Shown in pieces: positions 16,867-27,600 of a DNA stretch of 64,000 bases (within the stretch, counting starts at the first letter, position 1; each line of letters opens with the position of its first letter). The stretch is from JAVJSU01 sp040219275 (GTDB lineage: Bacteria; Chloroflexota; Anaerolineae; Aggregatilineales; Phototrophicaceae). Position numbers and translations under genes: made by a program. The stretch covers positions 62,001 through 126,000 of the forward strand of contig JAVJSU010000006.1 of assembly GCA_040219275.1 (NCBI GenBank), given 5' to 3'. The notes below the pieces were generated by a model. It was not told where the DNA came from and searched no databases. It saw only the letters and a program-made list of their open reading frames with translations.

Positions 16867-18069
16867 ATGCGAGTGATCGTACATACCGGCAAAGGTGGCG
16901 TGGGTAAGACGAGTATTAGCGCCGCAACTGCACTACGTTGCGCGGAAATGGGGCTGAAGACCATCGTCATCAGCACCGATACCGCCCACAGCCTTGCCGA
17001 TTCGTTAGAAAAGAAAATTGGTCCTGAACCCGTAGAACTCTATCCAAATCTATGGGCGCAGGAAGTGGATGCGCGTTACTCAATGGACAAATATTGGGGA
17101 CGCTTCCAGAAATATCTCGTGACGCTTTTCAGCCGGGGCGGTGTTGATGACATCGTCGCGGAAGAAGTGACGATTCTGCCCGGTTTGGAAGAAGGCGCAC
17201 ATCTGCTGTGGATTAACAAGTACTTCGAGGAAGATGAATTCGATGTGCTGATCGTGGATGCCGCCCCGACTGCCGAAACCCTGCGTTTGCTCAGTTTGCC
17301 GGATGTGACGCGCTGGTGGCTGGAACGCGTGCTGACCTTAACACGCGGCGCGGCACGGATTTTGCGTCCGATTGGGCGCGTGTTTGGACGGAACAAAGAT
17401 GGTGATTCTGCCATCCCCGACGAAGATGCGTGGGATCAAATCCGCAATTTGTTCGATACGCTGGACAAAGTGCGCGATCTGCTGGCTGACCCTGAAGTGG
17501 CGAGTATTCGTCTGGTCGTCAATCCAGAGAAAATGGTCATCAAGGAAACCCAACGCACCTACACCTATCTGAATTTGTACGGCTATGCGACGGATGCCAT
17601 TTTGTGCAACCGCATCATTCCTGATGAAGTGACTGACCCGTACTTCCAGATGTGGAAAGACAAACAACGCGAGAATCTGGCGTATATCGAAGAAGCCTTC
17701 GGTGGATTGCCCCTGCGTACTGCGCCGCTATTTGGTGGTGAAGTCGGCGGGTTAGACACCTTGCGTAAACTCGCCGATGAGCTTTATGGCGACGAAAACC
17801 CGATGAACAAGATGTTCGACGGGAAGACACACAAAATTGAGAAAGATGCAGATGGTGATGGCTACGTCCTCAGCGTGCCTCTGCCATTTGTCGATAAAGA
17901 CGACATGGATTTGTACCGTTCGCGGGACGAGCTAACGCTGAGGGTTGGTCCGTACCGCCGGAATATCGTTCTACCGTATGCTTTATGGGACTTAGAGATC
18001 GCTGATGCCCGATTCCAAGAATCAAGCCTTAACATCCGCTTCAGCAATAGCGGAGAAAAACGCGCCTGA
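16867..18069 (+). CDS. ArsA/GET3-family ATPase
   Basis: A 400-residue P-loop ATPase with the deviant Walker A GKGGVGKTS (residues 8-16), STDTAHSLADSL after the second strand (switch I region) and DAAPTAETLRLL (switch II). The middle ~120-residue helical region and NPEKMVIKETQRTYTYL fit the bacterial ArsA-like group. C-terminal residues ~310-395 resemble the small beta domain found in Chloroflexota and cyanobacterial ArsA homologues. Such proteins bind tail-anchored proteins or, with ArsB, drive arsenite export. No arsB lies nearby, so arsenic transport is not supported. Its 3' end overlaps the UbiB-like gene by 65 bp. Confidence 0.88.
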   Translation: MRVIVHTGKGGVGKTSISAATALRCAEMGLKTIVISTDTAHSLADSLEKKIGPEPVELYPNLWAQEVDARYSMDKYWGRFQKYLVTLFSRGGVDDIVAEEVTILPGLEEGAHLLWINKYFEEDEFDVLIVDAAPTAETLRLLSLPDVTRWWLERVLTLTRGAARILRPIGRVFGRNKDGDSAIPDEDAWDQIRNLFDTLDKVRDLLADPEVASIRLVVNPEKMVIKETQRTYTYLNLYGYATDAILCNRIIPDEVTDPYFQMWKDKQRENLAYIEEAFGGLPLRTAPLFGGEVGGLDTLRKLADELYGDENPMNKMFDGKTHKIEKDADGDGYVLSVPLPFVDKDDMDLYRSRDELTLRVGPYRRNIVLPYALWDLEIADARFQESSLNIRFSNSGEKRA

Positions 18070-20038
18070 CGACGATCAGGTGACTCAGGTCAGAAATGAC
18101 ACCTTTACAAACGGCAATGGGCGCATGAATGGTCATGCGCCTAAAACCGATTCACCCCTTCCCGCTTCCAATGGGACGTATACCAACGGCAATGGTGCGT
18201 CTATAAATGGCACAACCCCGCCTAAATCACAGATGCAACGGGTGCCAGATTTTGCCAACGCGCCCAAGCCTTCCGATAGCACGGTGATTGATGCGCCGGT
18301 TCGCGGGCGGTCTATCCGCTTGCAATGGCGTTTTATACGCACGCTGATTTTCGCGGCATGGTTATTCGCCCGCGTCATCTTCTGGCAACTTTACGTGTAC
18401 AAGCTCGCTCCGGCATGGGTGGAGCGCACCAACGTCAATCGCTGGCGTAAATATGCCCGTGAATTTAGCGGATTTGCGGCGAACCTTGGTGGGGTGTTCA
18501 TCAAGATGGGGCAATTTATCTCCACCCGTGTGGACATTTTGCCGGAAGAAATCTTGAAGGAACTCGAACATCTTCAGGACGAAGTGCCGACCATCAAATT
18601 TAAGAAAATCAAGCAAGTGCTGGAAAGCGAACTGGGTGCGATTAACACCCGCTTCGCCCATTTCAGCGAAGAACCCATCGCCGCCGCGTCATTAGGTCAG
18701 GCACATCGTGCCCAATTGTTGGACGGTGATCGTGTGGTGGTCAAGGTGCAACGTCCGGGCATCCGTGAAATATGTTATACCGATCTCGCCGCAATGCGGA
18801 TTGTCGGGCGGGTCGCTATGCAATTCAGCTTTATCTCGCGCCGTGCGGATGCGAGTGCGCTGGTAGAAGAATTCGGGCGCGTCTTTCTGGAAGAATTGTC
18901 TTATAACCACGAAGCCTATAACGCCACCCGCTTCTCTGAGATGTATAAAAATGATATGGGCGTGTATATCCCCGTCATTTATTACGAACACTCGACAGAT
19001 CAGGTGTTGACGATTGAAGATGTGACCAGCATCAAAATCAGCGATTATTCAGCGATGGAAGCCGCCGGAATCAGCCGGAAAGCGGTGGCGAAACGCTTGA
19101 TGGATACCTATTTACCGCAAATCTTCAACCATTATTTCTTCCATGCAGACCCGCATCCGGGTAATTTGTTCGTCTATCCCTTGCCTGTGGAAGACGAAAA
19201 TGCTGATTTTGGCGAAGAAGGCAGACCTTTTTATCTGATCTTCATCGATTTCGGCATGGCAGGATCGCTGACCAAAGAAATCGCCAATGGCATGGTCACG
19301 ACACTTTCCGCCGTGTTGACGCGTGATCCGCATAAGCTGGTACAAAGTTACGTCAAGCTCGGCTTTATTTTGCCCGGTGCGGATGTTTCCCGCATCGAAG
19401 AAGCCGCCCGCGCCGCCTTCGATCAGGTGTGGGGCATGAGCATGACCGATATGCGCGATATGGACTTCAAACAGATGGAAGACCTCGCCAACGAATTTTC
19501 GGATTTGATCTTCGATATGCCCTTTTATATCCCGCAAGATTTTCTCTATCTGGGGCGGACGATTGGCATTCTAAGTGGGATGTGCACCAGCCTGGACCCG
19601 GACTATAACCCGTGGCATGAACTGCAACCCTACACCGAAATTTTGATTGCACGCGGCTTCGGCATTGATGTGCCACAGGGCGCGTCCCGCCTGAGCCTGA
19701 CGAGCGCCGTCACGGGTTTGCTCACGGGGCAAGGCACGGATGTCTTGCGCGAATTCGGTGGCGCGTTCATTAGCAGAAATCCGGTCACACGGGCAGATCG
19801 CGTCATTCAACGGTTAGAGGATGGCGATATTCATGTCATTTCGGAAATCAGCCTCGCGCATCGCCAACAATTGCGCCGTATCGAAAAAGAAAGCAAACGC
19901 ACCGGACGCTCGGTGTTTTTCGGCAGTGTGCTGGTCTCCTCCACCCTGCTGTACGTCAACGGAGATAGCACCCTCGCCGTGATCGGTCTGGCGGTGCTCG
20001 GCATCACGCTCATTTCCGGCTTTCTGAAGGATACGTGA
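18005..20038 (+). CDS. ABC1/UbiB-family atypical kinase
   Basis: A 677-residue protein. Residues 1-~90 are a disordered Asn/Gly/Thr-rich leader (NGNGRMNGH and similar). The UbiB core follows: KMGQFISTRVDILP (KxGQ motif), the Ala-rich loop AAASLGQAHRA that replaces the P-loop, the ATP-binding Lys in VVKVQRPG, the catalytic FHADPHPGNLF, and IDFGMAG. The C-terminus has one or two hydrophobic segments. UbiB/ADCK proteins are ATPases needed for isoprenoid lipid or quinone metabolism. The overlap with the ArsA gene implies translational coupling. A downstream in-frame ATG (18125) could be the real start, since the leader is poorly conserved in type. Confidence 0.88.
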   Translation: MPDSKNQALTSASAIAEKNAPDDDQVTQVRNDTFTNGNGRMNGHAPKTDSPLPASNGTYTNGNGASINGTTPPKSQMQRVPDFANAPKPSDSTVIDAPVRGRSIRLQWRFIRTLIFAAWLFARVIFWQLYVYKLAPAWVERTNVNRWRKYAREFSGFAANLGGVFIKMGQFISTRVDILPEEILKELEHLQDEVPTIKFKKIKQVLESELGAINTRFAHFSEEPIAAASLGQAHRAQLLDGDRVVVKVQRPGIREICYTDLAAMRIVGRVAMQFSFISRRADASALVEEFGRVFLEELSYNHEAYNATRFSEMYKNDMGVYIPVIYYEHSTDQVLTIEDVTSIKISDYSAMEAAGISRKAVAKRLMDTYLPQIFNHYFFHADPHPGNLFVYPLPVEDENADFGEEGRPFYLIFIDFGMAGSLTKEIANGMVTTLSAVLTRDPHKLVQSYVKLGFILPGADVSRIEEAARAAFDQVWGMSMTDMRDMDFKQMEDLANEFSDLIFDMPFYIPQDFLYLGRTIGILSGMCTSLDPDYNPWHELQPYTEILIARGFGIDVPQGASRLSLTSAVTGLLTGQGTDVLREFGGAFISRNPVTRADRVIQRLEDGDIHVISEISLAHRQQLRRIEKESKRTGRSVFFGSVLVSSTLLYVNGDSTLAVIGLAVLGITLISGFLKDT

Positions 20039-20053
20039 TTCCGTAGGACTTCA

Positions 20054-20079
20054 TGTGGGGGCGAAATTTTGCTCCCACA
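20054..20079. repeat. short palindromic repeat, copy B
   Basis: TGTGGGGGC (20054-20062) pairs with GCTCCCACA (20071-20079) over an 8-nt loop, with one G-T pair. It lies right after the UbiB gene and lacks a T run. The core and G-T position match the hairpin at 7779-7798. Confidence 0.45.
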
Positions 20080-20185
20080 ACCTCCCCCTACCAAACCCAT
20101 CTCATAGACCCATAACAGAGTGGTCATAAAAGACTCATGTTTTTTACGGTAAAATCGCCGGAAAACAGCATAAATGAGGAATCAT

Positions 20186-20953
20186 ATGACGGAAATACTC
20201 CAGACCACGTATACCACGCCGGTCATTGAAACACTGAACAACCATGTAAGCATCCGCGACTATAGCGGTGAACCCATCCCCGATGCGATGTTGCGCGTCA
20301 TTTTGAACGCGGCACGACGCTCCCCGACGAGCAGTAACATGCAAGCCTATTCGTTCGTTGTGGTGCGCAATCCAGAAACGAAGAAGCAATTGGCGGTGCT
20401 GGCAGGCAATCAGAAGCATGTGGAAACGTGTGACGTATTTGTCGCCATCTGTGCGGATACGCGTAATCTGGAAATCGCCTGTCAGATGCACGGCAAATCG
20501 CTGGCACGCAATCTGGAAAATCTGCTGGTGTCTTCTGTAGATGCCTCGCTCGCAGGGATGTCACTGGCAACTGCCGCCGAGTCGTTTGGTCTGGGGCATG
20601 TGATGATCGGCGGGATGCGAAATCATCCGCAAGAAGTGGCGGAATTGCTCGGTTTTCCGCAGGGCGTATATGTGGTCTATGGCATGTGCCTCGGCTGGCT
20701 GATTACAGATGAAATTCCGCCGCAAAAGCCACGCTTACCGGAAGCATTGGTCATCCACTTTGAGCAGTATGACACCTCCGACCCCACCGAGAAGCTCAAA
20801 GCGCATGATGCCGAACTCGCCGAGCATTACGTTTCTTTGGGGCGCAATTTGCATCCCGCCGCGTGGACGGGAGTTGTCGCCAGCAAATTCAGCCAATATC
20901 TGCGCCCCCATCTGCGATCAACTCTAGAGAAAATGGGCTTCAGCGTAGAATAA
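20186..20953 (+). CDS. NADPH-dependent nitroreductase/flavin reductase (NfsA/FRP-like)
   Basis: A 255-residue cytoplasmic flavoenzyme. I chose ATG 20186 because GAGGA lies 5 nt before it, whereas ATG 20174 overlaps that site. The N-terminal SIRDYSGEPIP and ARRSPTSSNMQAYSFVVV are the FMN-binding signature of oxygen-insensitive nitroreductases, and GHVMIGGMRNHPQEVAELLGFPQGVYVVYGMCLGW is the second family block. These enzymes reduce nitroaromatics, quinones or free flavin with NADPH. It follows the UbiB-like gene by ~150 nt with a hairpin between, so it is probably a separate unit. Confidence 0.9.
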   Translation: MTEILQTTYTTPVIETLNNHVSIRDYSGEPIPDAMLRVILNAARRSPTSSNMQAYSFVVVRNPETKKQLAVLAGNQKHVETCDVFVAICADTRNLEIACQMHGKSLARNLENLLVSSVDASLAGMSLATAAESFGLGHVMIGGMRNHPQEVAELLGFPQGVYVVYGMCLGWLITDEIPPQKPRLPEALVIHFEQYDTSDPTEKLKAHDAELAEHYVSLGRNLHPAAWTGVVASKFSQYLRPHLRSTLEKMGFSVE

Positions 20954-21000
20954 GCTAAGCCCTGTTTAGTCCAGCCACAAACAAAATCTGAAAACTAACG

Positions 21001-21065
21001 CCACAAATCGTCAAAGGCGCAAAGAAAATCTATTCCCTTTCTTTGTGTCCTTTGCGTCTTTGTGG
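21001..21065. repeat. imperfect inverted repeat (CTTTGCG-type)
   Basis: Two ~28-nt arms (21001-21028 and 21037-21065) rich in CAAAG/CTTTG pair with about six mismatches around an 8-nt centre. Such CTTTGCGTCTTTGTGG palindromes are typical dispersed intergenic repeats. The rest of the 20954-21278 gap holds a possible -10 box TATACT (21195-21200) for the next gene, and no coding signal. Confidence 0.55.
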
Positions 21066-21278
21066 TGACTATTTCTTCGAGATTTTCACCATTCCAACCC
21101 AAATTATACAATTTCACCGTGCGGAATTTGCGGATTCAAACCTGCGCCTACCGTGAGTTAGGGAATGATTAATGCCGAAAGCGGCGATTTTACGTATACT
21201 TAAGGTAATCAGTAAGATGGATAACACACTACAGGCTCACACCCATGCCTGATATTACCGGAAAAAAGGGATTGTAAC

Positions 21279-24200
21279 GTGGCTACTGCAAAATTCTTGT
21301 TGGAACATTTTTATTACGGCAAATTGGTGCATCACGGCAAACCGGCTGGCGATAATCGTTTGCTTGGTAGTTCAGCCGGAGTCGATTCTGAGCTTGCCGC
21401 ACTCGCCGTTGAACGCCTGAGCTTGCCACCGCTGGTCGGCTCGGATAAAGGCACATGGGCAATTGTACGCGGGAAGGATAAGCAATTGCCGTTTATGCTG
21501 GTGCAAACGCAACAGGGCAAAGCGGGCGAAATCACCTCACATTACATCATCGCCACGCCGGAAGTCTTGCGGGCTGTTTCTGGCAACATGAGCACCATTA
21601 GCGCCCTGATCGAAGATAACCTGCCCGTCTATGAAACACTCGGCGACACGCTTAAACCACTGGAGATCGATCAGCCGGATGTTCTCGCGGTGGATCTACA
21701 GGTTGATGAAATCCTCGAACTGATGATGATTACCAAGAATCGCATTCCGGCAATCGAAGCGTTGCTCTCCGCCATCGTGCAGGGCGTACAGATTATCGTC
21801 AAGCACGCCCCGCCGAAAATGGCTACACGGCTGGATTTAATCGCCGGATTGCTGGCGCTCTTGCCGCGTTCGGTGCGCTTTGGCGTGACCTTTGCCACCC
21901 ATGCCACAGTTAATACAGACATCAACGCGCAGATTCTCTTTTTCGGCGATGATCCTCCGCACGATGGCACGCTGGTGTTTGATTGGCGCTCCGGTGAAGT
22001 TTCCGGCAAGACGGTCGAAGATGAATACAGTCGCTACGTGATTAGTCAGTTGCGTCTGGACACCGAATTGGCGATTGAGCGCACCAATAGCATGACGCAT
22101 ATCGCGGCGTGGCGTTTGAACAACGGCGACAAACTGGCGGATGCCCTCGCCTATGCAGGTAAACGCCTGCGCCTTGACGAATCCTTACGCACCAATCAGC
22201 CGGTCAATGCAGAAGATGTAGCGGAAATTCTGAGCACAGATACCACGCTTGATAAAGACCTGCGCGGGCGCTATGGCGAACATTTGATGCGCCTCTCACT
22301 GGCGATGCGGGATATGAGCCGTGCCGATCCGGTGGCGACGATCTTACGGGAAGATTCCCAATTAGAAGCAAGTGCGCTTAAGCAGATGCAAGAAGCCGAA
22401 GCACAGGGCGAACATGAATTGGTTTATGAAACGCTCGTGCGCTGGCTGGCAAACCCGATGGGACCGCAATCCCGCGCATGGACGAGCCTGTTGGGGAGCA
22501 GTGGTTTATCGGTGCTTAAAGAAATCGTCGAAGATGACGATGCCGAAGACGCGCTGGATTTTTTACAGGAAATGCAAAATGTGGGCGCGACCATGCCACT
22601 GGGCGAGATGATCCCCGAAGTGGTGCGGATTATCGCGCCATTGAGCGAAAAAGACACGGCGATCAGCCAGAATCTATTCCTGCTAGCTGTGCGCTTCCTC
22701 GATGATGCACAACTCAGCCGATTGATGAGCACACCGTCGTTTATGTCCCGTCAGCCCAAACTGGTTCGGGATTTATGGGCGAAGATTCAGCAAGAATCAG
22801 ACGATACAAACAGCGCGCCAGAAATGGTGAAAATTGGCGGGGAAATATCCTCAGCGGTGATGCTTCGCTTTGCAGAACTCGCCGCCGCCAACAACAAGCC
22901 CTATCTCATCAGCACACAGGCGTGGATTCTCCTGCGTGATTTTGCATTCTCAGATGAAGGCAAGGGCTTTAGTGAGCGGTTGCTCCGGCTGGTGAATCGC
23001 ATTGAAGCGCAGGCGGGCGCAGTCAAATCCCTTGAGACACCCGCGACGAACGCTCTGTTACAGATTCATCTCGCGCTCGGCGATTATCGACAGCTTGGCA
23101 CACAATTACTCCAGCAATCCGTGGAATTGTATCCGGGCGATTTACAGGTGGAGTATCTTAAAGCGGTGGAGAAAGTCTTCATCGAAACGCCCTTCCCTGC
23201 GGAAAACGTCGGCGCGATTCTCGATGCACTCAGCGCCGCCAACATAAAATCTGCGCCGTATGTGACCGCCGCCATCTGTGCGCTGAATCAAAAGGACAAG
23301 AGCGCCGATCTGGATGCGATTGCCGCCGATTGTGAGGACATGCTCAACGCCAATCATGCGTGGCTAGAGGTCATCCCGCCGACGACTGTGCTGTGCCTGC
23401 TGACGTATCATGCCCGCAACAAAGACCTTGAAAATACCATCCGTGCGTCCAGCATCGTGCCACTTTCCGCCGCCTATCATGAGCAGGGTGATGTGAAGAT
23501 CATGTCTGCCATGTACAAGCGTATGAAATGGTCACCACAGACCGAAACCGCCGCTTTACAGATGCTCCGTACATTCGTCCGTGAAGCACAAGATGAAGAA
23601 GCACGGCGGGCAGTTGGATTTTTCGGGCGGGAGCTTGGCAAAGCGGTACGCCAATCGCTGGAAAGCACCTATATTTTACGGCGCTTTATGAACGAAACCG
23701 ATCTGGTGACTTACGCGCACGATATTAATGCGATCACGGCATTTCTGACCGCTTCAGCAGGTGCATTCGCCAATTCACGCACGATTCCATCGCCCGGTGA
23801 CATCATCGGCGTGATTGACGGGCTTTCCGGCTCATTGATCCGCGACGAATACGCCATGCTCTCCCATGAAGTGCTCAATCTGGGGCGCACCATCGCGTAT
23901 CTGGGCGAGACTTATCAAGAGAAGCGCGGGCGCAACGAGAGCAAACATATCAATAGCCTGCTCACGGGGGAAATCAACCCGAAAAGCGCGGTGGATGTAC
24001 TGTGGGTGATGGGGGGGTATTTCTCCCGTGGTAAACATTTTGAATATATCGTCGCCGAAACCTCGAATCCGCTTGGACTGCAAATACAAACGATGCACGA
24101 TTTACGGGATGCGATCAGTCGTGGTGAACGCCTTCTGCATAGTAGCCTACGCACCCTGCCCCCTACGAAATCCATCAAGCTGACCTCAGATGACATCCGG

Positions 24201-24443
24201 CGCGAAGTGGAAAGTATGTGGAGCATGGTCACTGAGGAGCAACAACGTAAACTGGTGCGCGGGTTTGCGGAAAATCTTCAGCGCATCCCGGTGTTGATTG
24301 CTTACATCGTCGAAAATGGCGACACCAAAGCCGTTGAGCCGGATAGCAACTCCGGCAAGAAGATTGATTCTGGCAGACAAAAGCCGAAAAATACGCTTGA
24401 GCTGTATCGCTACCTGCACAGCTACTTCAAGGGGCGCAGTTAG
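21279..24443 (+). CDS. large cytoplasmic protein of unknown function upstream of kinase
   Basis: A 1054-residue protein starting at GTG with GGGA 7 nt upstream. There is no signal peptide and no membrane segment. The first ~260 residues (FLLEHFYYGKLVHHGKPAGDNRLLGSSAGVD and onward) alternate strands and helices and faintly recall the N-domains of GTPase-associated GAP1 proteins. The rest is almost all helical and probably repeat-like (HEAT/TPR-type), consistent with a scaffold. I recognise no catalytic motif. It ends 214 nt before the Ser/Thr kinase gene in the same direction, so a shared pathway is likely. The family assignment is tentative. Confidence 0.6.
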   Translation: MATAKFLLEHFYYGKLVHHGKPAGDNRLLGSSAGVDSELAALAVERLSLPPLVGSDKGTWAIVRGKDKQLPFMLVQTQQGKAGEITSHYIIATPEVLRAVSGNMSTISALIEDNLPVYETLGDTLKPLEIDQPDVLAVDLQVDEILELMMITKNRIPAIEALLSAIVQGVQIIVKHAPPKMATRLDLIAGLLALLPRSVRFGVTFATHATVNTDINAQILFFGDDPPHDGTLVFDWRSGEVSGKTVEDEYSRYVISQLRLDTELAIERTNSMTHIAAWRLNNGDKLADALAYAGKRLRLDESLRTNQPVNAEDVAEILSTDTTLDKDLRGRYGEHLMRLSLAMRDMSRADPVATILREDSQLEASALKQMQEAEAQGEHELVYETLVRWLANPMGPQSRAWTSLLGSSGLSVLKEIVEDDDAEDALDFLQEMQNVGATMPLGEMIPEVVRIIAPLSEKDTAISQNLFLLAVRFLDDAQLSRLMSTPSFMSRQPKLVRDLWAKIQQESDDTNSAPEMVKIGGEISSAVMLRFAELAAANNKPYLISTQAWILLRDFAFSDEGKGFSERLLRLVNRIEAQAGAVKSLETPATNALLQIHLALGDYRQLGTQLLQQSVELYPGDLQVEYLKAVEKVFIETPFPAENVGAILDALSAANIKSAPYVTAAICALNQKDKSADLDAIAADCEDMLNANHAWLEVIPPTTVLCLLTYHARNKDLENTIRASSIVPLSAAYHEQGDVKIMSAMYKRMKWSPQTETAALQMLRTFVREAQDEEARRAVGFFGRELGKAVRQSLESTYILRRFMNETDLVTYAHDINAITAFLTASAGAFANSRTIPSPGDIIGVIDGLSGSLIRDEYAMLSHEVLNLGRTIAYLGETYQEKRGRNESKHINSLLTGEINPKSAVDVLWVMGGYFSRGKHFEYIVAETSNPLGLQIQTMHDLRDAISRGERLLHSSLRTLPPTKSIKLTSDDIRREVESMWSMVTEEQQRKLVRGFAENLQRIPVLIAYIVENGDTKAVEPDSNSGKKIDSGRQKPKNTLELYRYLHSYFKGRS

Positions 24444-24462
24444 CGAAAGTACATTTTCATAC

Positions 24463-24484
24463 GGGAGCGTCACTGTGCGCTCCC
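24463..24484 (+). terminator. hairpin after the 1054-residue gene
   Basis: GGGAGCG (24463-24469) pairs with CGCTCCC (24478-24484), with only a weakly T-rich tail. It may attenuate transcription before the kinase gene. A TATAAT box (24604-24609) with a poor -35 could restart it. Confidence 0.45.
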
Positions 24485-24657
24485 TCATTCTTCACCCATT
24501 TGATCGCCCCACGACATGCTACACTTCCCGAAACTCAACCACATAAAGCGTTAGTAAATACAAATGCTTGAGCAGAATTATCGTTCAGGGTTGCCGTCTG
24601 TACTATAATGGACAGTATTGGGTAACGACGACGCATAAAACACACGAGGACACGCCT

Positions 24658-27600
24658 ATGGATGTTGGCGTAAAGATCAATCAGTACACGATTGTGGAGC
24701 ATATCGGGCGCGGGGGCATGGCGGATGTGTGGTCTGCCCGTGATGAGCGCCTTAACCGTATGGTCGCGCTGAAAACTATCGCGCATGGCTTGTCTCAGGA
24801 AGTTGATCCTGTCGGGCTGTTTAAACGAGAAGCCCAGACCATCGCCAAAATGGAACACCCGCATATTTTGCCGATTTACGACTTCGGCGAATATGCCGGA
24901 CAATTGTATATCGTGATGCGTTTCGTGGCGGGTGGCTCTCTCGATGAAATCCTTGAGCGCGGACCGATGCCCGTTAACGAAGTGTTGCGCCTCGGTGATG
25001 CCGTCGCCAGTGCGCTGGATTATGCCCATTCAGCGCAAATTATCCACCTTGACCTCAAACCGCCGAATATCTTGATGGATAGCCAGCAAGCGCCCTATCT
25101 GGCAGATTTCGGGCTGGCGACCAAACTTGATCCGGGCGGTAAAGCCAACAACCCCGGCGCGGGGACGCTCCTCTATATGGCACCGGAGCAACTCACCGCA
25201 GAGATGATTGACCATCGCGCAGACATTTATAGCTTTACGATTCTGCTGTATCACATGCTGGCGGGTGTACTGCCATTTAACGCGGAATCCCCGCTTGCCC
25301 TGCGCCAATTGCAATATCACGAAGACCTACCGGACATCACCGAAAAGGTGAAAGATTTACCGCTTGCCATCAATGAAATTTTACGGCAAGGCACGGCGCT
25401 TGACCCTGAAGATCGCCCGGACAATCTGCATGAAATTTTAGAATCAATTCGCAGTGTGGTCGCGCCGGGTGCTATGCTGGAAACCATCGAATCTGTACGG
25501 ACGCGACGGGATGGTTATTACACCGACGCACTGGAATATTTCGACGATCCTGACCCGATGAGCATTCAAGACCTTGAATTGCTGGAAGCGGCGGATATTT
25601 ACGCACGGGCGCGTCATGCGTGGGCGGGCGGTAACGGGCGCTTCTTGCTCGGCGTAACGCACTTCATGATTATGAACGGCTACTATATGGATGCCGAGAA
25701 GTTCGGGCTAGAGCTTGACCTCGCCGGTATGCAGATGATTTTACGCGGTGCGCTGGAATACGAGATTAATATTGATTTCTGGTGGAATCACATCAACGAT
25801 GATGATAGTCGCCGCTGGGTGTGTTTACATGCCATTCGCAGTGGCAACGCTCCGGCGCGTGTACGGGCGCTTTATCGGATCGAAACCCTGCCGGATTCTG
25901 AACCGCCACAAATCCCGCGTCTGGTCGCACAGGCGTTACAGATCGAGAATAATCAGGAAGCACGCCTTGCCGCATTACAGGTACTCAGCACACGCGCCAA
26001 ATTGCGTAAACATGCTGATAATTACACCATCGAAACTGAATTTCGCGGGCGCATGTTGACGACGATGACACGCCTCGGCATCCAAATTTCCACACCGAAC
26101 GATTGGCTAGAGGTGATTTACACGCCGGAGATTGACCTGCTGATTGCGGAAACAGCAATGGATTATTCCATGCCGGAAGTCGCAGAATTTGCCGCCCGTG
26201 TGATCGGACGCATTCGCTCCACCGCCGCCATTCGCTTCATCGTAAACGAGCAGAAAAAAGGACGCAGGGGCGCTCTGCGGGCGTTGGCGCTCATCCGTGA
26301 TGAAACACCGAGTCTGCCACCTGTTGTCAATACCACCAGCCGATTTTATGCGTGGACGAACAACTCGCTCCGGCGCATGTTTGATCATCCCTTAAAAATC
26401 GTGTGGCGTTATGTCTTCGCCTTGATCGGCGCATGGATAGCGATGGGCTATCATGTGTACACGGTCTATCGTACACAGGCACTTTTCACACAACAACGCT
26501 GGGCAAATGCCATTGCCATCGGTTTAATTTTCGCCATTCTGGTCGCATTTGTACCCCTTTTCGCTGATGAATTTTCCACCCGATTACGCAATTTCTGGCA
26601 TGGGTGGCTTCGCTTACTGGCTGGATTAGTGATTGCTACATTGTGGGGTGCGTTTGCGTGGTGGTCGTTGCCGTGGTTTTTCCTGAACTTACAGCCCGGT
26701 CTTGATCTGGTGCTTTTCGGCGGGTTCATGACCGCGCTCGGATTTAGTATGCGCTCCATGTTGAACTTAAAGTCATGGCTAGCCGTACCCCTAACCGTAG
26801 CGTTGATCTTTGCACCCATTTTCATTACCTTCTATGTTGGTTGGATGTATCAGGACTTCGGATTCTTTACTTATGGCGCGGGGGGCTTCCCGGAAATTGA
26901 CGAAGCCCTGCTGTACTATACTTATAGCTATGGCGTGAATAACGAACCCCTTATTCCGGCTCAACTCTATAATGTCGGCATTCTTTTCGCGCTCTTAATC
27001 TCAATTGGTGGGTATTTACCCCATATCCTGAGCGAACTCCACACACTGGCATTCGGTGATCCTGACGCACGCAAACGCCGTGAAGTCGCTGAGATTCAGC
27101 AAGAAAAAGAGAAACGTGCACCTGTTACGGAAGTGCCCAATTTGGATACGATTTCGTTTGATGTCAAGGCAAATCAACCCGTCAACATGGACACCATGCC
27201 TCTCAGTGAGATGGAGTCACAAATTCCGCTGGAAAGCAAGAAGCAATCGCGGCTGGAATTGAAAACCATCACCGATATGCAGGTCGTTGATTTCACAAAA
27301 TCAGATTCGGCGGATACTGACAATATGGATTACACAACCCGTCCATTTGACGCGAATCCTGCCATGCCAACGCAATTCGATGTGGAATTTGGTGAGGGCG
27401 ATTACGAAACCGACGACGAAATGGACTCGCGGATTGCCACGCAAAAGCAACGTCCCTCTATTCTGGATATGAAAACTGTCACGGACGTGAATGTTGACAT
27501 GGGTATGCGGGAGCAGAAACCACCGTCACAGGATGACCTGACGACGCGAGACTATAGCCCAAATCCTGACATGAAAACGCAACTCGACCCTGAGTTTAGC

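Noticed and set aside
16867..18069. Arsenite efflux ATPase
   Set aside because: No arsB or arsenic regulator nearby; family membership alone does not support arsenic transport.
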